Origin: Mermis nigrescens
Lineage: Eukaryota; Nematoda; Enoplea; Mermithida; Mermithidae
Direction of reading: 5' to 3'
Length of the DNA: 64,000 bases
NCBI GenBank assembly: GCA_036768485.1
Contig: JAVLUZ010000715.1
Span: forward strand, 62,001-126,000
The notes beneath the pieces were generated by a model that worked only from the letters and a program-made list of their open reading frames with translations, ran no database searches and was not told where the DNA came from. Shown here piece by piece: positions 30,720-42,800 of the stretch (positions within the stretch are counted from its first letter, which is position 1; the number at the start of each line of letters is the position of its first letter). The translations under genes were made by a program, and so were the position numbers.

Positions 30720-33225
30720 GACAACCAGCACTTCATCACCAGCAACATTTCCAAAGACCACTGTAGTCCCAACTCCTTCACCAGTAACTGCATTATCAGC
30801 TAAGGCTGCTCCAACAACAAAAGCAACAGCCACAACACCCAGCACTACATCTCAATCTGGAAGAGCAAATGCCACCATAGCCAGAATAGGACCACAAGCA
30901 ACAGAAACATTGGCTAAGGCCGCTGGAACAATAAAAGCAACACTTGTGACTGCCCACTCTTCATCACCAGCCACAACTCCAAAGATCACTGAAGGCCAAA
31001 CTGCATCATCCATCAAGCCTTCTGCAACAGCAGAATCAATTACAACAAAATCTAGTGCTTCATCTCAACCTGCAAAATTTAAAGCCAGTATAGCCACAAC
31101 AGGATCACAAGCATTAACAACATCAGCCAATGTTACAGGAACAACAAAGGCAGCAGTTCTGACAGCCATTGCATCATCAGCAGCAGCAACTTTAAACACC
31201 ACTGTCGTCCCAACTCCATCACCAGCAACTGCATTATCAGCCGAGGCTGCTGCAACAACAAAAGCAACAGCACCAACACCTACCGCTTCATCTCAAGCTG
31301 TAACAGCAAATGCAACCATAGCCACAATAGGACCACAAGCAACAGAAACATTGGCCAAGGTCACTGGAACAACAAAAGCAACACTTTTGACTACCAGTGC
31401 TTCATCACCAGCCACAACTCCAAAGACCACTGTAGGCCCAACTGCATCACCAGGAACAGCATCATCCATAAAGGCTGCTGCAAAAACAGAATCAATCACA
31501 GCAACACCTAGTGCTTCATCTCAAGCAGCAATAACAAAAACCACTATAAACAGAGTAGGATCACAAGTAACAGGAACATCAGCCAAGGTTACTGTGACAA
31601 CAAAAGCAACACTTCTAACAACCAGCGCGTCATCACCAGTGGCAACTGCAAAGCCCTCCATAGGCACAACTGCATTACCAGCAGCTGCATCATCAGTCAA
31701 GGCCATTGTAAAATTAAAAGCAATCAGAGAAATAACTAGTGCTCCATCTCAAGCTGCAACAACCAAAACCAGTAAAGCCACCATGGGATCAATAGCAACA
31801 GGCAAGGTTTTTGTGACAACAAAAGCAACATATAAGACAACCAGCACTTCATCACCAGCAACATTTCCAAAGACCACTGTAGTCCCAACTCCTTCACCAG
31901 TAACTGCATTATCAGCTAAGGCTGCTCCAACAACAAAAGCAACAGCCACAACACCCAGCACTTCATCTCAATCTGGAAGAGCAAATGCCACCATAGCCAG
32001 AATAGGACCACAAGCAACAGAAACATCGGCCAAGGCCGCTGGAACAATAAAAGCAACACTTGTGACTGCCCACTCTTCATCACCAGCCACAACTCCAAAG
32101 ATCACTGAAGGCCAAACTGCATCATCCATCAAGCCTGCTGCAACAACAGAATCAATTACAACAAAATCTAGTGCTTCATCTCAACCTGCAACATTTACAG
32201 CCAGTATAGCCACAGCAGGATCACAAGCATCAACAAGATCATCCAATGTTACAGGAACAACAGAGGCAACAGTTCTGACAGCCATTGCATCATCAGCAGC
32301 AGCAACTCCAAACACCACTGTAGTCCCAACTCCATCACCAGCAACTGCATTATCAGCCAAGGCTGCTGCAACAACAAAAGCAACAGCACCAACACCTACC
32401 GCTTCATCTCAAGCTGTAACAGCAAATGCAACCATAGCCACAATAGGACCACAAGCAACAGAAACATTGGCCAAGGTCACTGGAACAATTAAAGTAACAC
32501 TTTTGCCTACCAGTGCTTCATCACCAGCCACAACTCCAAAGATCACTGTAGGCCCAACTGCATCACCAGGAACAGCATCCTCCATAAAGGCTGCTGCAAA
32601 AACAGAATCAATCACAGCAAAACCTAGTGCTTCATCTCAAGCAGCAATAACAAAAACCAGTATAAACAGAGTAGGATCACAAGTAACAGGAACATCAGCC
32701 AAGGTTACTGTGACAACAAAAGCAACACTTCTAACAACCAGCTCATCATCACCAGTGGCAACTGCAAAGCCCTCCATAGGCACAACTGCATTACCAGCAG
32801 CTGCATCATCAGTCAAGGCCATTGTAAAATTAAAAGCAATCAGAGAAATAACTAGTGCTTCATCTCAAGCTGCAACAACCAAAACCACTATAGCCACCAT
32901 GGGATCAATAGCAACAGCCAAGGTTTTTGTGACAAATGAAACAACAAATAAGACAACCAGCACTTCATCACCAGCAACATTTCCAAAGACCACTGTAGTC
33001 CCAACTCCTTCACCAGTAACTGCATTATCAGCTAAGGCTGCTGCAACAACAAAAGCAACAGCCACCAACACCCAGCGCTTCATCTCAAGCTGTAACAGCA
33101 AATGCCACCATAGCCACAATAGGACCACAAGCAACAGAAACATTGGCCAAGGCCGCTGGAACAATAAAAGCAACACTTGTGACTGCCCACTCTTCATCAC
33201 CAGCCACAACTCAAAAGATCACTGA
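30622..33225 (+). CDS. Mucin repeat segment 3
   Basis: It encodes two complete abcde sets (exact 1116-bp spacing) in one frame. It is the longest early stretch without a break. The frame is lost near 33062, where GCCACCAACACCC has one extra C. Units keep NATIATIG, NVTGTT and PNTTVVP sequons (potential N-glycosylation) within a Thr/Ala/Ser background. Confidence 0.5.
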   Translation: MLHLKLEQPKPLIATMGSIATGKVFVTTKATYKTTSTSSPATFPKTTVVPTPSPVTALSAKAAPTTKATATTPSTTSQSGRANATIARIGPQATETLAKAAGTIKATLVTAHSSSPATTPKITEGQTASSIKPSATAESITTKSSASSQPAKFKASIATTGSQALTTSANVTGTTKAAVLTAIASSAAATLNTTVVPTPSPATALSAEAAATTKATAPTPTASSQAVTANATIATIGPQATETLAKVTGTTKATLLTTSASSPATTPKTTVGPTASPGTASSIKAAAKTESITATPSASSQAAITKTTINRVGSQVTGTSAKVTVTTKATLLTTSASSPVATAKPSIGTTALPAAASSVKAIVKLKAIREITSAPSQAATTKTSKATMGSIATGKVFVTTKATYKTTSTSSPATFPKTTVVPTPSPVTALSAKAAPTTKATATTPSTSSQSGRANATIARIGPQATETSAKAAGTIKATLVTAHSSSPATTPKITEGQTASSIKPAATTESITTKSSASSQPATFTASIATAGSQASTRSSNVTGTTEATVLTAIASSAAATPNTTVVPTPSPATALSAKAAATTKATAPTPTASSQAVTANATIATIGPQATETLAKVTGTIKVTLLPTSASSPATTPKITVGPTASPGTASSIKAAAKTESITAKPSASSQAAITKTSINRVGSQVTGTSAKVTVTTKATLLTTSSSSPVATAKPSIGTTALPAAASSVKAIVKLKAIREITSASSQAATTKTTIATMGSIATAKVFVTNETTNKTTSTSSPATFPKTTVVPTPSPVTALSAKAAATTKATATNTQRFISSCNSKCHHSHNRTTSNRNIGQGRWNNKSNTCDCPLFITSHNSKDH

Positions 33226-33973
33226 AGGCCAAACTGCATCATCCATCAAGCCTGCTGCAACAACAGAATCAATTACAACAAAATCTAGTGCTTCATCTCA
33301 ACCTGCAAAATTTAAAGCCAGTATAGCCACAACAGGATCACAAGTATCAACAACATCAGCCAATGTTACAGGAACAACAAAGGCAACAGTTCTGACAGCC
33401 ATTGCATCATCAGCAGCAGCAACTCCAAACACCACTGTAGTCCCAACTCCATCACCAGCAACTGCATTATCAGCCAAGGCTGCTGCAACAACAAAAGCAA
33501 CAGCACCAACACCTACCGCTTCATCTCAAGCTGTAACAGCAAATGCAACCATAGCCACAATAGGACCACAAGCAACAGAAACATTGGCCAAGGTCACTGG
33601 AACAATTAAAGTAACACTTTTGCCTACCAGTGCTTCATCACCAGCCACAACTCCAAAGACCACTGTAGGCCCAACTGCATCACCAGGAACAGCATCCTCC
33701 ATAAAGGCTGCTGCAAAAACAGAATCAATCACAGCAACACCTAGTGCTTCATCTCAAGCAGCAATAACAAAAACCACTATAAACAGAGTAGGATCACAAG
33801 TAACAGGAACATCAGCCAAGGTTACTGTGACAACAAAAGCAACACTTCTAACAACCAGCGCGTCATCACCAGTGGCAACTGCAAAGACCCTCCATAGGCA
33901 CAACTGCATTACCAGCAGCTGCATCATCAGTCAAGGCCATTGTAAAATTAAAAGCAATCAGAGAAATAACTAG
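33143..33973 (+). CDS. Mucin repeat segment 4
   Basis: It covers the d-e of one set and a plus most of b of the next. The break is a single extra A in GCAAAGACCCTCC near 33887, where all other b units read GCAAAGCCCTCC. Confidence 0.45.
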   Translation: MAKAAGTIKATLVTAHSSSPATTQKITEGQTASSIKPAATTESITTKSSASSQPAKFKASIATTGSQVSTTSANVTGTTKATVLTAIASSAAATPNTTVVPTPSPATALSAKAAATTKATAPTPTASSQAVTANATIATIGPQATETLAKVTGTIKVTLLPTSASSPATTPKTTVGPTASPGTASSIKAAAKTESITATPSASSQAAITKTTINRVGSQVTGTSAKVTVTTKATLLTTSASSPVATAKTLHRHNCITSSCIISQGHCKIKSNQRNN

Positions 33974-34016
33974 TGCTTCATCTCAAGCTGCAACAACCAA
34001 AACCACTATAGCCACC

Positions 34017-35075
34017 ATGGGATCAATAGCAACAGCCAAGGTTTTTGTGACAAATGAAACAACAAATAAGACAACCAGCACTTCATCACCAGCAACATTT
34101 CCAAAGACCACTGTAGTCCCAACTCCTTCACCAGTAACTGCATTATCAGCTAAGGCTGCTCCAACAACAAAAGCAACAGCCACAACACCCAGCGCTTCAT
34201 CTCAAGCTGTAACAGCAAATGCCACCATAGCCAGAATAGGACCACAAGCAACAGAAACATCGGCCAAGGCCGCTGGAACAATAAAAGCAACACTTGTGAC
34301 TGCCCACTCTTCATCACCAGCCACAACTCCAAAGATCACTGAAGGCCAAACTGCATCATCCATCAAGCCTGCTGCAACAACAGAATCAATTACAACAAAA
34401 TCTAGTGCTTCATCTCAACCTACAACATTTAAAGCCAGTATAGCCACAACAGGATCACAAGTATCAACAACATCAGCCAATGTTACAGGAACAACAAAGG
34501 CAACAGTTCTGACAGCCATTGCATCATCAGCAGCAGCAACTCCAAACACCACTGTAGTCCCAACTCCATCACCAGCAACTGCATTATCAGCCAAGGCTGC
34601 TGCAACAACAAAAGCAACAGCACCAACACCTACCGCTTCATCTCAAGCTGTAACAGCAAATGCAACCATAGCCACAATAGGACCACAAGCAACAGAAACA
34701 TCCGCCAAGGCCGCTGGAACAATAAAAGCAACACTTGTGACTGCCCACTCTTCATCACCAGCCACAACTCCAAAGATCACTGAAGGCCAAACTGCATCAT
34801 CCATCAAGCCTGCTGCAACAACAGAATCAATTACAACAAAATCTAGTGCTTCATCTCAACCTGCAACATTTAAAGCCAGTATAGCCACAACAGGATCACA
34901 AGTATCAACAACATCAGCCAATGTTACAGGAACAACAAAGGCAACAGTTCTGACAGCCATTGCATCATCAGCAGCAGCAACTCCAAACACCACTGTAGTC
35001 CCAACTCCATCACCAGCAACTGCATTATCAGCCAAGGCTGCTTGCAACAACAAAAGCAACAGCACCAACACCTAG
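34017..35075 (+). CDS. Mucin repeat segment 5
   Basis: It encodes unit c followed by two d-e dimers. The frame ends at GGCTGCTTGCAAC near 35042, the first of six places where this same extra T occurs at the end of an e unit. In the shifted frame the product briefly becomes Asn/Ser/Lys-rich before a stop. Confidence 0.45.
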   Translation: MGSIATAKVFVTNETTNKTTSTSSPATFPKTTVVPTPSPVTALSAKAAPTTKATATTPSASSQAVTANATIARIGPQATETSAKAAGTIKATLVTAHSSSPATTPKITEGQTASSIKPAATTESITTKSSASSQPTTFKASIATTGSQVSTTSANVTGTTKATVLTAIASSAAATPNTTVVPTPSPATALSAKAAATTKATAPTPTASSQAVTANATIATIGPQATETSAKAAGTIKATLVTAHSSSPATTPKITEGQTASSIKPAATTESITTKSSASSQPATFKASIATTGSQVSTTSANVTGTTKATVLTAIASSAAATPNTTVVPTPSPATALSAKAACNNKSNSTNT

Positions 35076-35178
35076 CGCTTCATCTCAAGCTGTAACAGCA
35101 AATGCAACCATAGCCACAATAGGACCACAAGCAACAGAAACATCCGCCAAGGCCGCTGGAACAATAAAAGCAACACTT

Positions 35179-36057
35179 GTGACTGCCCACTCTTCATCAC
35201 CAGCCACAACTCAAAAGATCACTGAAGGCCAAACTGCATCATCCATCAAGCCTGCTGCAACAGCAGAATCAATTACAACAAAATCTAGTGCTTCATCTCA
35301 ACCTGCAAAATTTAAAGCCAGTATAGCCACAACAGGATCACAAGTATCAACAACATCAGCCAATGTTACAGGAACAACAAAGGCAACAGTTCTGACAGCC
35401 ATTGCATCATCAGCAGCAGCAACTCCAAACACCACTGTAGTCCCAACTCCATCACCAGCAACTGCATTATCAGCCAAGGCTGCTGCAACAACAAAAGCAA
35501 CAGCACCAACACCTACCGCTTCATCTCAAGCTGTAACAGCAAATGCAACCATAGCCACAATAGGACCACAAGCAACAGAAACATTGGCCAAGGTCACTGG
35601 AACAATTAAAGTAACACTTTTGCCTACCAGTGCTTCATCACCAGCCACAACTCCAAAGACCACTGTAGGCCCAACTGCATCACCAGGAACAGCATCCTCC
35701 ATAAAGGCTGCTGCAAAAACAGAATCAATCACAGCAACACCTAGTGCTTCATCTCAAGCAGCAATAACAAAAACCACTATAAACAGAGTAGGATCACAAG
35801 TAACAGGAACATCAGCCAAGGTTACTGTGACAACAAAAGCAACACTTCTAACAACCAGCGCGTCATCACCAGTGGCAACTGCAAAGCCCTCCATAGGCAC
35901 AACTGCATTACCAGCAGCTGCATCATCAGTCAAGGCCATTGTAAAATTAAAAGCAATCAGAGAAATAACTAGTGCTTCATCTCAAGCTGCAACAACCAAA
36001 ACCACTATAGCCACCATGGGATCAATAGCAACAGCTCAAGGTTTTTGTGACAAATGA
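35179..36057 (+). CDS. Mucin repeat segment 6
   Basis: It encodes the third d-e dimer and a-b with the start of c. It is broken near 36036 by an extra T (ACAGCTCAAGG for ACAGCCAAGG). Confidence 0.45.
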   Translation: MTAHSSSPATTQKITEGQTASSIKPAATAESITTKSSASSQPAKFKASIATTGSQVSTTSANVTGTTKATVLTAIASSAAATPNTTVVPTPSPATALSAKAAATTKATAPTPTASSQAVTANATIATIGPQATETLAKVTGTIKVTLLPTSASSPATTPKTTVGPTASPGTASSIKAAAKTESITATPSASSQAAITKTTINRVGSQVTGTSAKVTVTTKATLLTTSASSPVATAKPSIGTTALPAAASSVKAIVKLKAIREITSASSQAATTKTTIATMGSIATAQGFCDK

Positions 36058-36661
36058 AACAACAAATAAGACAACCAGCACTTCATCACCAGCAACATTT
36101 CCAAAGACCACTGTAGTCCCAACTCCTTCACCAGTAACTGCATTATCAGCTAAGGCTGCTCCAACAACAAAAGCAACAGCCACAACACCCAGCGCTTCAT
36201 CTCAAGCTGTAACAGCAAATGCCACCATAGCCAGAATAGGACCACAAGCAACAGAAACATCGGCCAAGGCCGCTGGAACAATAAAAGCAACACTTGTGAC
36301 TGCCCACTCTTCATCACCAGCCACAACTCCAAAAATCACTGAAGGCCAAACTGCATCATCCATCAAGCCTGCTGCAACAACAGAATCAATTACAACAAAA
36401 TCTAGTGCTTCATCTCAACCTACAACATTTAAAGCCAGTATAGCCACAACAGGATCACAAGCATCAACAACATCATCCAATGTTACAGGAACAACAGAGG
36501 CAACAGTTCTGACAGCCATTGCATCATCAGCAGCAGCAACTCCAAACACCACTGTAGTCCCAACTCCATCACCAGCAACTGCATTATCAGCCGAGGCTGC
36601 TGCAACAACAAAAGCAACAGCACCACACTACCGCTTCATCTCAAGCTGTAACAGCAAATGA
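36047..36661 (+). CDS. Mucin repeat segment 7
   Basis: It encodes c and the first d-e. The break is a 2-base loss in the CACCAACACCTACC tract at about 36622, a site of repeated length change at the e-to-d boundary. Confidence 0.4.
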   Translation: MTNETTNKTTSTSSPATFPKTTVVPTPSPVTALSAKAAPTTKATATTPSASSQAVTANATIARIGPQATETSAKAAGTIKATLVTAHSSSPATTPKITEGQTASSIKPAATTESITTKSSASSQPTTFKASIATTGSQASTTSSNVTGTTEATVLTAIASSAAATPNTTVVPTPSPATALSAEAAATTKATAPHYRFISSCNSK

Positions 36662-36734
36662 AACCATAGCCACAATAGGACCACAAGCAACAGAAACATC
36701 GGCCAAGGCCGCTGGAACAATAAAAGCAACACTT

Positions 36735-37340
36735 GTGACTGCCCACTCTTCATCACCAGCCACAACTCCAAAGATCACTGAAGGCCAAACTGCATCATCC
36801 ATCAAGGCTGCTGCAACAACAGAATCAATTACAACAAAATCTAGTGCTTCATCACAACCTGCAATATTTAAAGCCAGTATAGCCACAACAGAATCACAAG
36901 TATCAACAACATCAGCCAATGTTACAGGAACAACAAAGGCAACAGTTCTGACAGCCATTGCATCATCAGCAGCAGCAACTCCAAACACCACTGTAGTCCC
37001 AACTCCATCACCAGCAACTGCATTATCAGCCAAGGCTGCTGCAACAACAAAAGCAACAGCACCAACACCTACCGCTTCATCTCAAGCTGTAACAGCAAAT
37101 GCAACCATAGCCACAATAGGACCACAAGCAACAGAAACATTGGCCAAGGCCGCTGGAACAATAAAAGCAACACTCTGTGACTGCCCACTGCTTCATCACC
37201 AGCCACAACTCCAAAGATCACTGAAGGCCAAACTGCATCACCAGGAACAGCATCCTCCATCAAGGCTGCTGCAACAACAGAATCAATTACAACAAAATCT
37301 AGTGCTTCATCTCAACCTGCAATATTTAAAGCCAGTATAG
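36735..37340 (+). CDS. Mucin repeat segment 8
   Basis: It encodes a d-e dimer and part of a following d. Two single-base insertions near 37174 and 37190 (CACTCTGTG, CACTGCTTC) disturb that d unit. The unit then becomes a chimera containing a piece of a (CCAGGAACAGCATCC) near 37240. Confidence 0.4.
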   Translation: MTAHSSSPATTPKITEGQTASSIKAAATTESITTKSSASSQPAIFKASIATTESQVSTTSANVTGTTKATVLTAIASSAAATPNTTVVPTPSPATALSAKAAATTKATAPTPTASSQAVTANATIATIGPQATETLAKAAGTIKATLCDCPLLHHQPQLQRSLKAKLHHQEQHPPSRLLQQQNQLQQNLVLHLNLQYLKPV

Positions 37341-37384
37341 CCACAACAGGATCACAAGTATCAACAACATCAGCCAAGGTTACT

Positions 37385-37900
37385 GTGACAACAAAAGCAA
37401 CACTTCTAACAACCAGCGCGTCATCACCAGTGGCAACTGCAAAGCCCTCCATAGGCACAACTGCATTACCAGCAGCTACATCATCAGTCAAGGCCATTGC
37501 AAAATTAAAAGCAATCAGAGAAATAACAAGTGCTTCATCTCAAGCTGCAACAACCAAAACCACTATAGCCACCATGGGATCAATAGCAACAGCCAAGGTT
37601 TTTGTGACAAATGAAACAACAAATAAGACATCCAGCACTTCATCACCAGCAACATTTCCAAAGACCACTGTAGTCCCAACTCCATCACCAGCAACTGCAT
37701 TATCAGCCAAGGCTGCTCCAACAACAAAAGCAACAGCCACCAACACCCAGCGCTTCATCTCAAGCTGTAACAGCAAATGCAACCATAGCCACAATAGGAC
37801 CACAAGCAACAGAAACATTGGCCAAGGCCGCTGGAACAATAAAAGCAACACTTGTGACTGCCCACTCTTCATCACCAGCCACAACTCCAAAAATCACTGA
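37385..37900 (+). CDS. Mucin repeat segment 9, after an e-to-b recombinant junction
   Basis: At about 37370 an e unit passes directly into the second half of a b unit (ACATCAGCCAAGGTTACTG), so the usual order is broken. It then encodes c, and the frame is lost near 37740 at the same extra C as in segment 3. Confidence 0.4.
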   Translation: MTTKATLLTTSASSPVATAKPSIGTTALPAATSSVKAIAKLKAIREITSASSQAATTKTTIATMGSIATAKVFVTNETTNKTSSTSSPATFPKTTVVPTPSPATALSAKAAPTTKATATNTQRFISSCNSKCNHSHNRTTSNRNIGQGRWNNKSNTCDCPLFITSHNSKNH

Positions 37901-39332
37901 AGGCCAAACTGCATCATCCATCAAGCCTGCTGCAACAACAGAATCAATTACAACAAAATCTAGTGCTTCATCTCAACCTACAACATTTAAAGCCAGTATA
38001 GCCACAACAGGATCACAAGTATCAACAACATCAGCCAATGTTACAGGAACAACAAAGGCAACAGTTCTGACAGCCATTGCATCATCAGCAGCAGCAACTC
38101 CAAACACCACTGTAGTCCCATCCCCATCACCAGCAACTGCATTATCAGCCAAGGCTGCTGCAACAACAAAAGCAACAGCACCAACACCTACCGCTTCATC
38201 TCAAGCTGTAACAGCAAATGCAACCATAGCCACAATAGGACCACAAGCAACAGAAACATTGGCCAAGGTCACTGGAACAATTAAAGTAACACTCTTGCCT
38301 ACCAGTGCTTCATCACCAGCCACAACTCCAAAGACCACTGTAGGCCCAACTGCATCACCAGGAACAGCATCCTCCATAAAGGCTGCTGCAAAAACAGAAT
38401 CAATCACAGCAACACCTAGTGCTTCATCTCAAGCAGCAATAACAAAAACCACTATAAACAGAGTAGGATCACAAGTAACAGGAACATCAGCCAAGGTTAC
38501 TGTGACAACAAAAGCAACACTTCTAACAACCAGCGCGTCATCACCAGTGGCAACTGCAAAGCCCTCCATAGGCACAACTGCATTACCAGCAGCTGCATCA
38601 TCAGTCAAGGCCATTGTAAAATTAAAAGCAATCAGAGAAATAACTAGTGCTTCATCTCAAGCTGCAACAACCAAAACCACTATAGCCACCATGGGATCAA
38701 TAGCAACAGCCAAGGTTTTTGTGACAAATGAAACAACAAATAAGACAACCAGCACTTCATCACCAGCAACATTTCCAAAGACCACTGTAGTCCCAACTCC
38801 TTCACCAGTAACTGCATTATCAGCTAAGGCTGCTCCAACAACAAAAGCAACAGCCACAACACCCAGCGCTTCATCTCAAGCTGTAACAGCAAATGCCACC
38901 ATAGCCAGAATAGGACCACAAGCAACAGAAACATCAGCCAAGGCCGCTGGAACAATAAAAGCAACACTTGTGACTGCCCACTCTTCATCACCAGCCACAA
39001 CTCCAAAGATCACTGAAGGCCAAACTGCATCATCCATCAAGCCTCCTGCAACAACAGAATCAATTACAACAAAATCTAGTGCTTCATCTCAACCTGCAAC
39101 ATTTAAAGCCAGTATAGCCACAACAGGATCACAAGCATCAACAACATCATCCAATGTTACAGGAACAACAGAGGCAACAGTTCTGACAGCCATTGCATCA
39201 TCAGCAGCAGCAACTCCAAACACCACTGTAGTCCCAACTCCATCACCAGCAACTGCATTATCAGCCGAGGCTGCTGCAACAACAAAAGCAACAGCAACCT
39301 ACCGCTTCATCTCAAGCTGTAACAGCAAATGA
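37818..39332 (+). CDS. Mucin repeat segment 10
   Basis: It encodes d-e, a, b, c, d-e in one frame. The e preceding a carries the CCATCCCCATCACC variant (Ser-Pro-Ser) that marks the end of a set. The break is a 5-base loss at about 39297 (GCAACCTACCGC). Confidence 0.45.
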   Translation: MAKAAGTIKATLVTAHSSSPATTPKITEGQTASSIKPAATTESITTKSSASSQPTTFKASIATTGSQVSTTSANVTGTTKATVLTAIASSAAATPNTTVVPSPSPATALSAKAAATTKATAPTPTASSQAVTANATIATIGPQATETLAKVTGTIKVTLLPTSASSPATTPKTTVGPTASPGTASSIKAAAKTESITATPSASSQAAITKTTINRVGSQVTGTSAKVTVTTKATLLTTSASSPVATAKPSIGTTALPAAASSVKAIVKLKAIREITSASSQAATTKTTIATMGSIATAKVFVTNETTNKTTSTSSPATFPKTTVVPTPSPVTALSAKAAPTTKATATTPSASSQAVTANATIARIGPQATETSAKAAGTIKATLVTAHSSSPATTPKITEGQTASSIKPPATTESITTKSSASSQPATFKASIATTGSQASTTSSNVTGTTEATVLTAIASSAAATPNTTVVPTPSPATALSAEAAATTKATATYRFISSCNSK

Positions 39333-39405
39333 AACCATAGCCACAATAGGACCACAAGCAACAGAAACATCGGCCAAGGCCGCTGGAACAATAAAAGCAA
39401 CACTT

Positions 39406-39744
39406 GTGACTGCCCACTCTTCATCACCAGCCACAACTCCAAAGATCACTGAAGGCCAAACTGCATCATCCATCAAGGCTGCTGCAACAACAGAATCAAT
39501 TACAACAAAATCTAGTGCTTCATCACAACCTGCAATATTTAAAGCCAGTATAGCCACAACAGAATCACAAGTATCAACAACATCAGCCAATGTTACAGGA
39601 ACAACAAAGGCAACAGTTCTGACAGCCATTGCATCATCAGCAGCAGCAACTCCAAACACCACTGTAGTCCCAACTCCATCACCAGCAACTGCATTATCAG
39701 CCAAGGCTGCTTGCAACAACAAAAGCAACAGCACCAACACCTAG
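39406..39744 (+). CDS. Mucin repeat segment 11 (single d-e dimer)
   Basis: One d-e dimer with the ATATTTAAAGCC and ACAGAATCACAAG variants, which also appear at 36870, 42650, 46630 and 49950. It ends at the extra T near 39712. Confidence 0.4.
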   Translation: MTAHSSSPATTPKITEGQTASSIKAAATTESITTKSSASSQPAIFKASIATTESQVSTTSANVTGTTKATVLTAIASSAAATPNTTVVPTPSPATALSAKAACNNKSNSTNT

Positions 39745-39847
39745 CGCTTCATCTCAAGCTGTAACAGCAAATGCAACCATAGCCACAATAGGACCACAAG
39801 CAACAGAAACATCCGCCAAGGCCGCTGGAACAATAAAAGCAACACTT

Positions 39848-42800
39848 GTGACTGCCCACTCTTCATCACCAGCCACAACTCCAAAGATCACTGAAGGCCA
39901 AACTGCATCATCCATCAAGCCTGCTGCAACAACAGAATCAATTACAACAAAATCTAGTGCTTCATCTCAACCTGCAACATTTAAAGCCAGTATAGCCACA
40001 ACAGGATCACAAGTATCAACAACATCAGCCAATGTTACAGGAACAACAAAGGCAACAGTTCTGACAGCCATTGCATCATCAGCAGCAGCAACTCCAAACA
40101 CCACTGTAGTCCCAACTCCATCACCAGCAACTGCATTATCAGCCAAGGCTGCTGCAACAACAAAAGCAACAGCACCAACACCTACCGCTTCATCTCAAGC
40201 TGTAACAGCAAATGCAACCATAGCCACAATAGGACCACAAGCAACAGAAACATCCGCCAAGGCCGCTGGAACAATAAAAGCAACACTTGTGACTGCCCAC
40301 TCTTCATCACCAGCCACAACTCCAAAGATCACTGAAGGCCAAACTGCATCATCCATCAAGCCTGCTGCAACAACAGAATCAATTACAACAAAATCTAGTG
40401 CTTCATCTCAACCTGCAACATTTAAAGCCAGTATAGCCACAACAGGATCACAAGCATCAACAACATCAGCCAATGTTACAGGAACAACAAAGGCAACAGT
40501 TCTGACAGCCATTGCATCATCAGCAGCAGCAACTCCAAACACCACTGTAGTCCCATCCCCATCACCAGCAACTGCATTATCAGCCAAGGCTGCTGCAACA
40601 ACAAAAGCAACAGCACCAACACCTACCGCTTCATCTCAAGCTGTAACAGCAAATGCAACCATAGCCACAATAGGACCACAAGCAACAGAAACATTGGCCA
40701 AGGTCACTGGAACAATTAAAGTAACACTCTTGCCTACCAGTGCTTCATCACCAGCCACAACTCCAAAGACCACTGTAGGCCCAACTGCATCACCAGGAAC
40801 AGCATCCTCCATAAAGGCTGCTGCAAAAACAGAATCAATCACAGCAACACCTAGTGCTTCATCTCAAGCAGCAATAACAAAAACCACTATAAACAGAGTA
40901 GGATCACAAGTAACAGGAACATCAGCCAAGGTTACTGTGACAACAAAAGCAACACTTCTAACAACCAGCGCATCATCACCAGTGGCAACTGCAAAGCCCT
41001 CCATAGGCACAACTGCATTACCAGCAGCTGCATCATCAGTCAAGGCCATTGTAAAATTAAAAGCAATCAGAGAAATAACTAGTGCTTCATCTCAAGCTGC
41101 AACAACCAAAACCACAATAGCCACCATGGGATCAATAGCAACAGTCAAGGTTTTTGTGACAAATGAAACAACAAATAAGACAACCAGCACTTCATCACCA
41201 GCAACATTTCCAAAGACCACTGTAGTCCCAACTCCTTCACCAGTAACTGCATTATCAGCTAAGGCTGCTCCAACAACAAAAGCAACAGCCACAACACCCA
41301 GCGCTTCATCTCAAGCTGTAACAGCAAATGCAACCATAGCCACAATAGGACCACAAGCAACAGAAACATTGGCTAAGGTCACTGGAACAATTAAAGTAAC
41401 ACTTTTGCCTACCAGTGCTTCATCACCAGCCACAACTCCAAAGACCACTGTAGGCCCAACTGCATCACCAGGAACAGCATCCTCCATAAAGGCTGCTGCA
41501 AAAACAGAATCAATCACAGCAACACCTAGTGCTTCATCTCAAGCAGCAATAACAAAAACCACTATAAACAGAGTAGGATCACAAGTAACAAGAACATCAG
41601 CCAAGGTTACTGTGACAACAAAAGCAACACTTCTAACAACCAGCACGTCATCACCAGTGGCAACTGCAAAGCCCTCCATAGGCACAACTGTATTACCAGC
41701 AGCTACATCATCAGTCAAGGCCATTGTAAAATTAAAAGCAATCAGAGAAATAACTAGTGCTTCATCTCAAGCTGCAACAACCAAAACCACTATAGCCACC
41801 GTGGGATCAATAGCAAAATTCAAGGTTTTTGTGACAAATGAAACAACAAATAAGACAACCAGCACTTCATCACCAGCAACATTTCCAAAGACCACTGTAG
41901 TCCCAACTCCTTCACCAGTAACTGCATTATCAGCTAAGGCTGCTCCAACAACAAAAGCAACAGCCACAACACCCAGCGCTTCATCTCAAGCTGTAACAGC
42001 AAATGCCACCATAGCCAGAATAGGACCACAAGCAACAGAAACATCAGCCAAGGCCGCTGGAACAATAAAAGCAACACTTGTGACTGCCCACTCTTCATCA
42101 CCAGCCACAACTCCAAAGATCACTGAAGGCCAAACTGCATCATCCATCAAGCCTGCTGCAACAACAGAATCAATTACAACAAAATCTAGTGCTTCATCTC
42201 AACCTGCAACATTTAAAGCCAGTATAGCCACAACAGGATCACAAGCATCAACAACATCATCCAATGTTACAGGAACAACAGAGGCAACAGTTCTGACAGC
42301 CATTGCATCATCAGCAGCAGCAACTCCAAACACCACTGTAGTCCCAACTCCATCACCAGCAACTGCATTATCAGCCGAGGCTGCTGCAACAACAAAAGCA
42401 ACAGCACAACCTACCGCTTCATCTCAAGCTGTAACAGCAAATGAAACCATAGCCACAATAGGACCACAAGCAACAGAAACATCGGCCAAGGCCGCTGGAA
42501 CAATAAAAGCAACACTTGTGACTGCCCACTCTTCATCACCAGCCACAACTCCAAAGATCACTGAAGGCCAAACTGCATCATCCATCAAGGCTGCTGCAAC
42601 AACAGAATCAATTACAACAAAATCTAGTGCTTCATCACAACCTGCAATATTTAAAGCCAGTATAGCCACAACAGAATCACAAGTATCAACAACATCAGCC
42701 AATGTTACAGGAACAACAAAGGCAACAGTTCTGACAGCCATTGCATCATCAGCAGCAGCAACTCCAAACACCACTGTAGTCCCAACTCCATCACCAGCAA

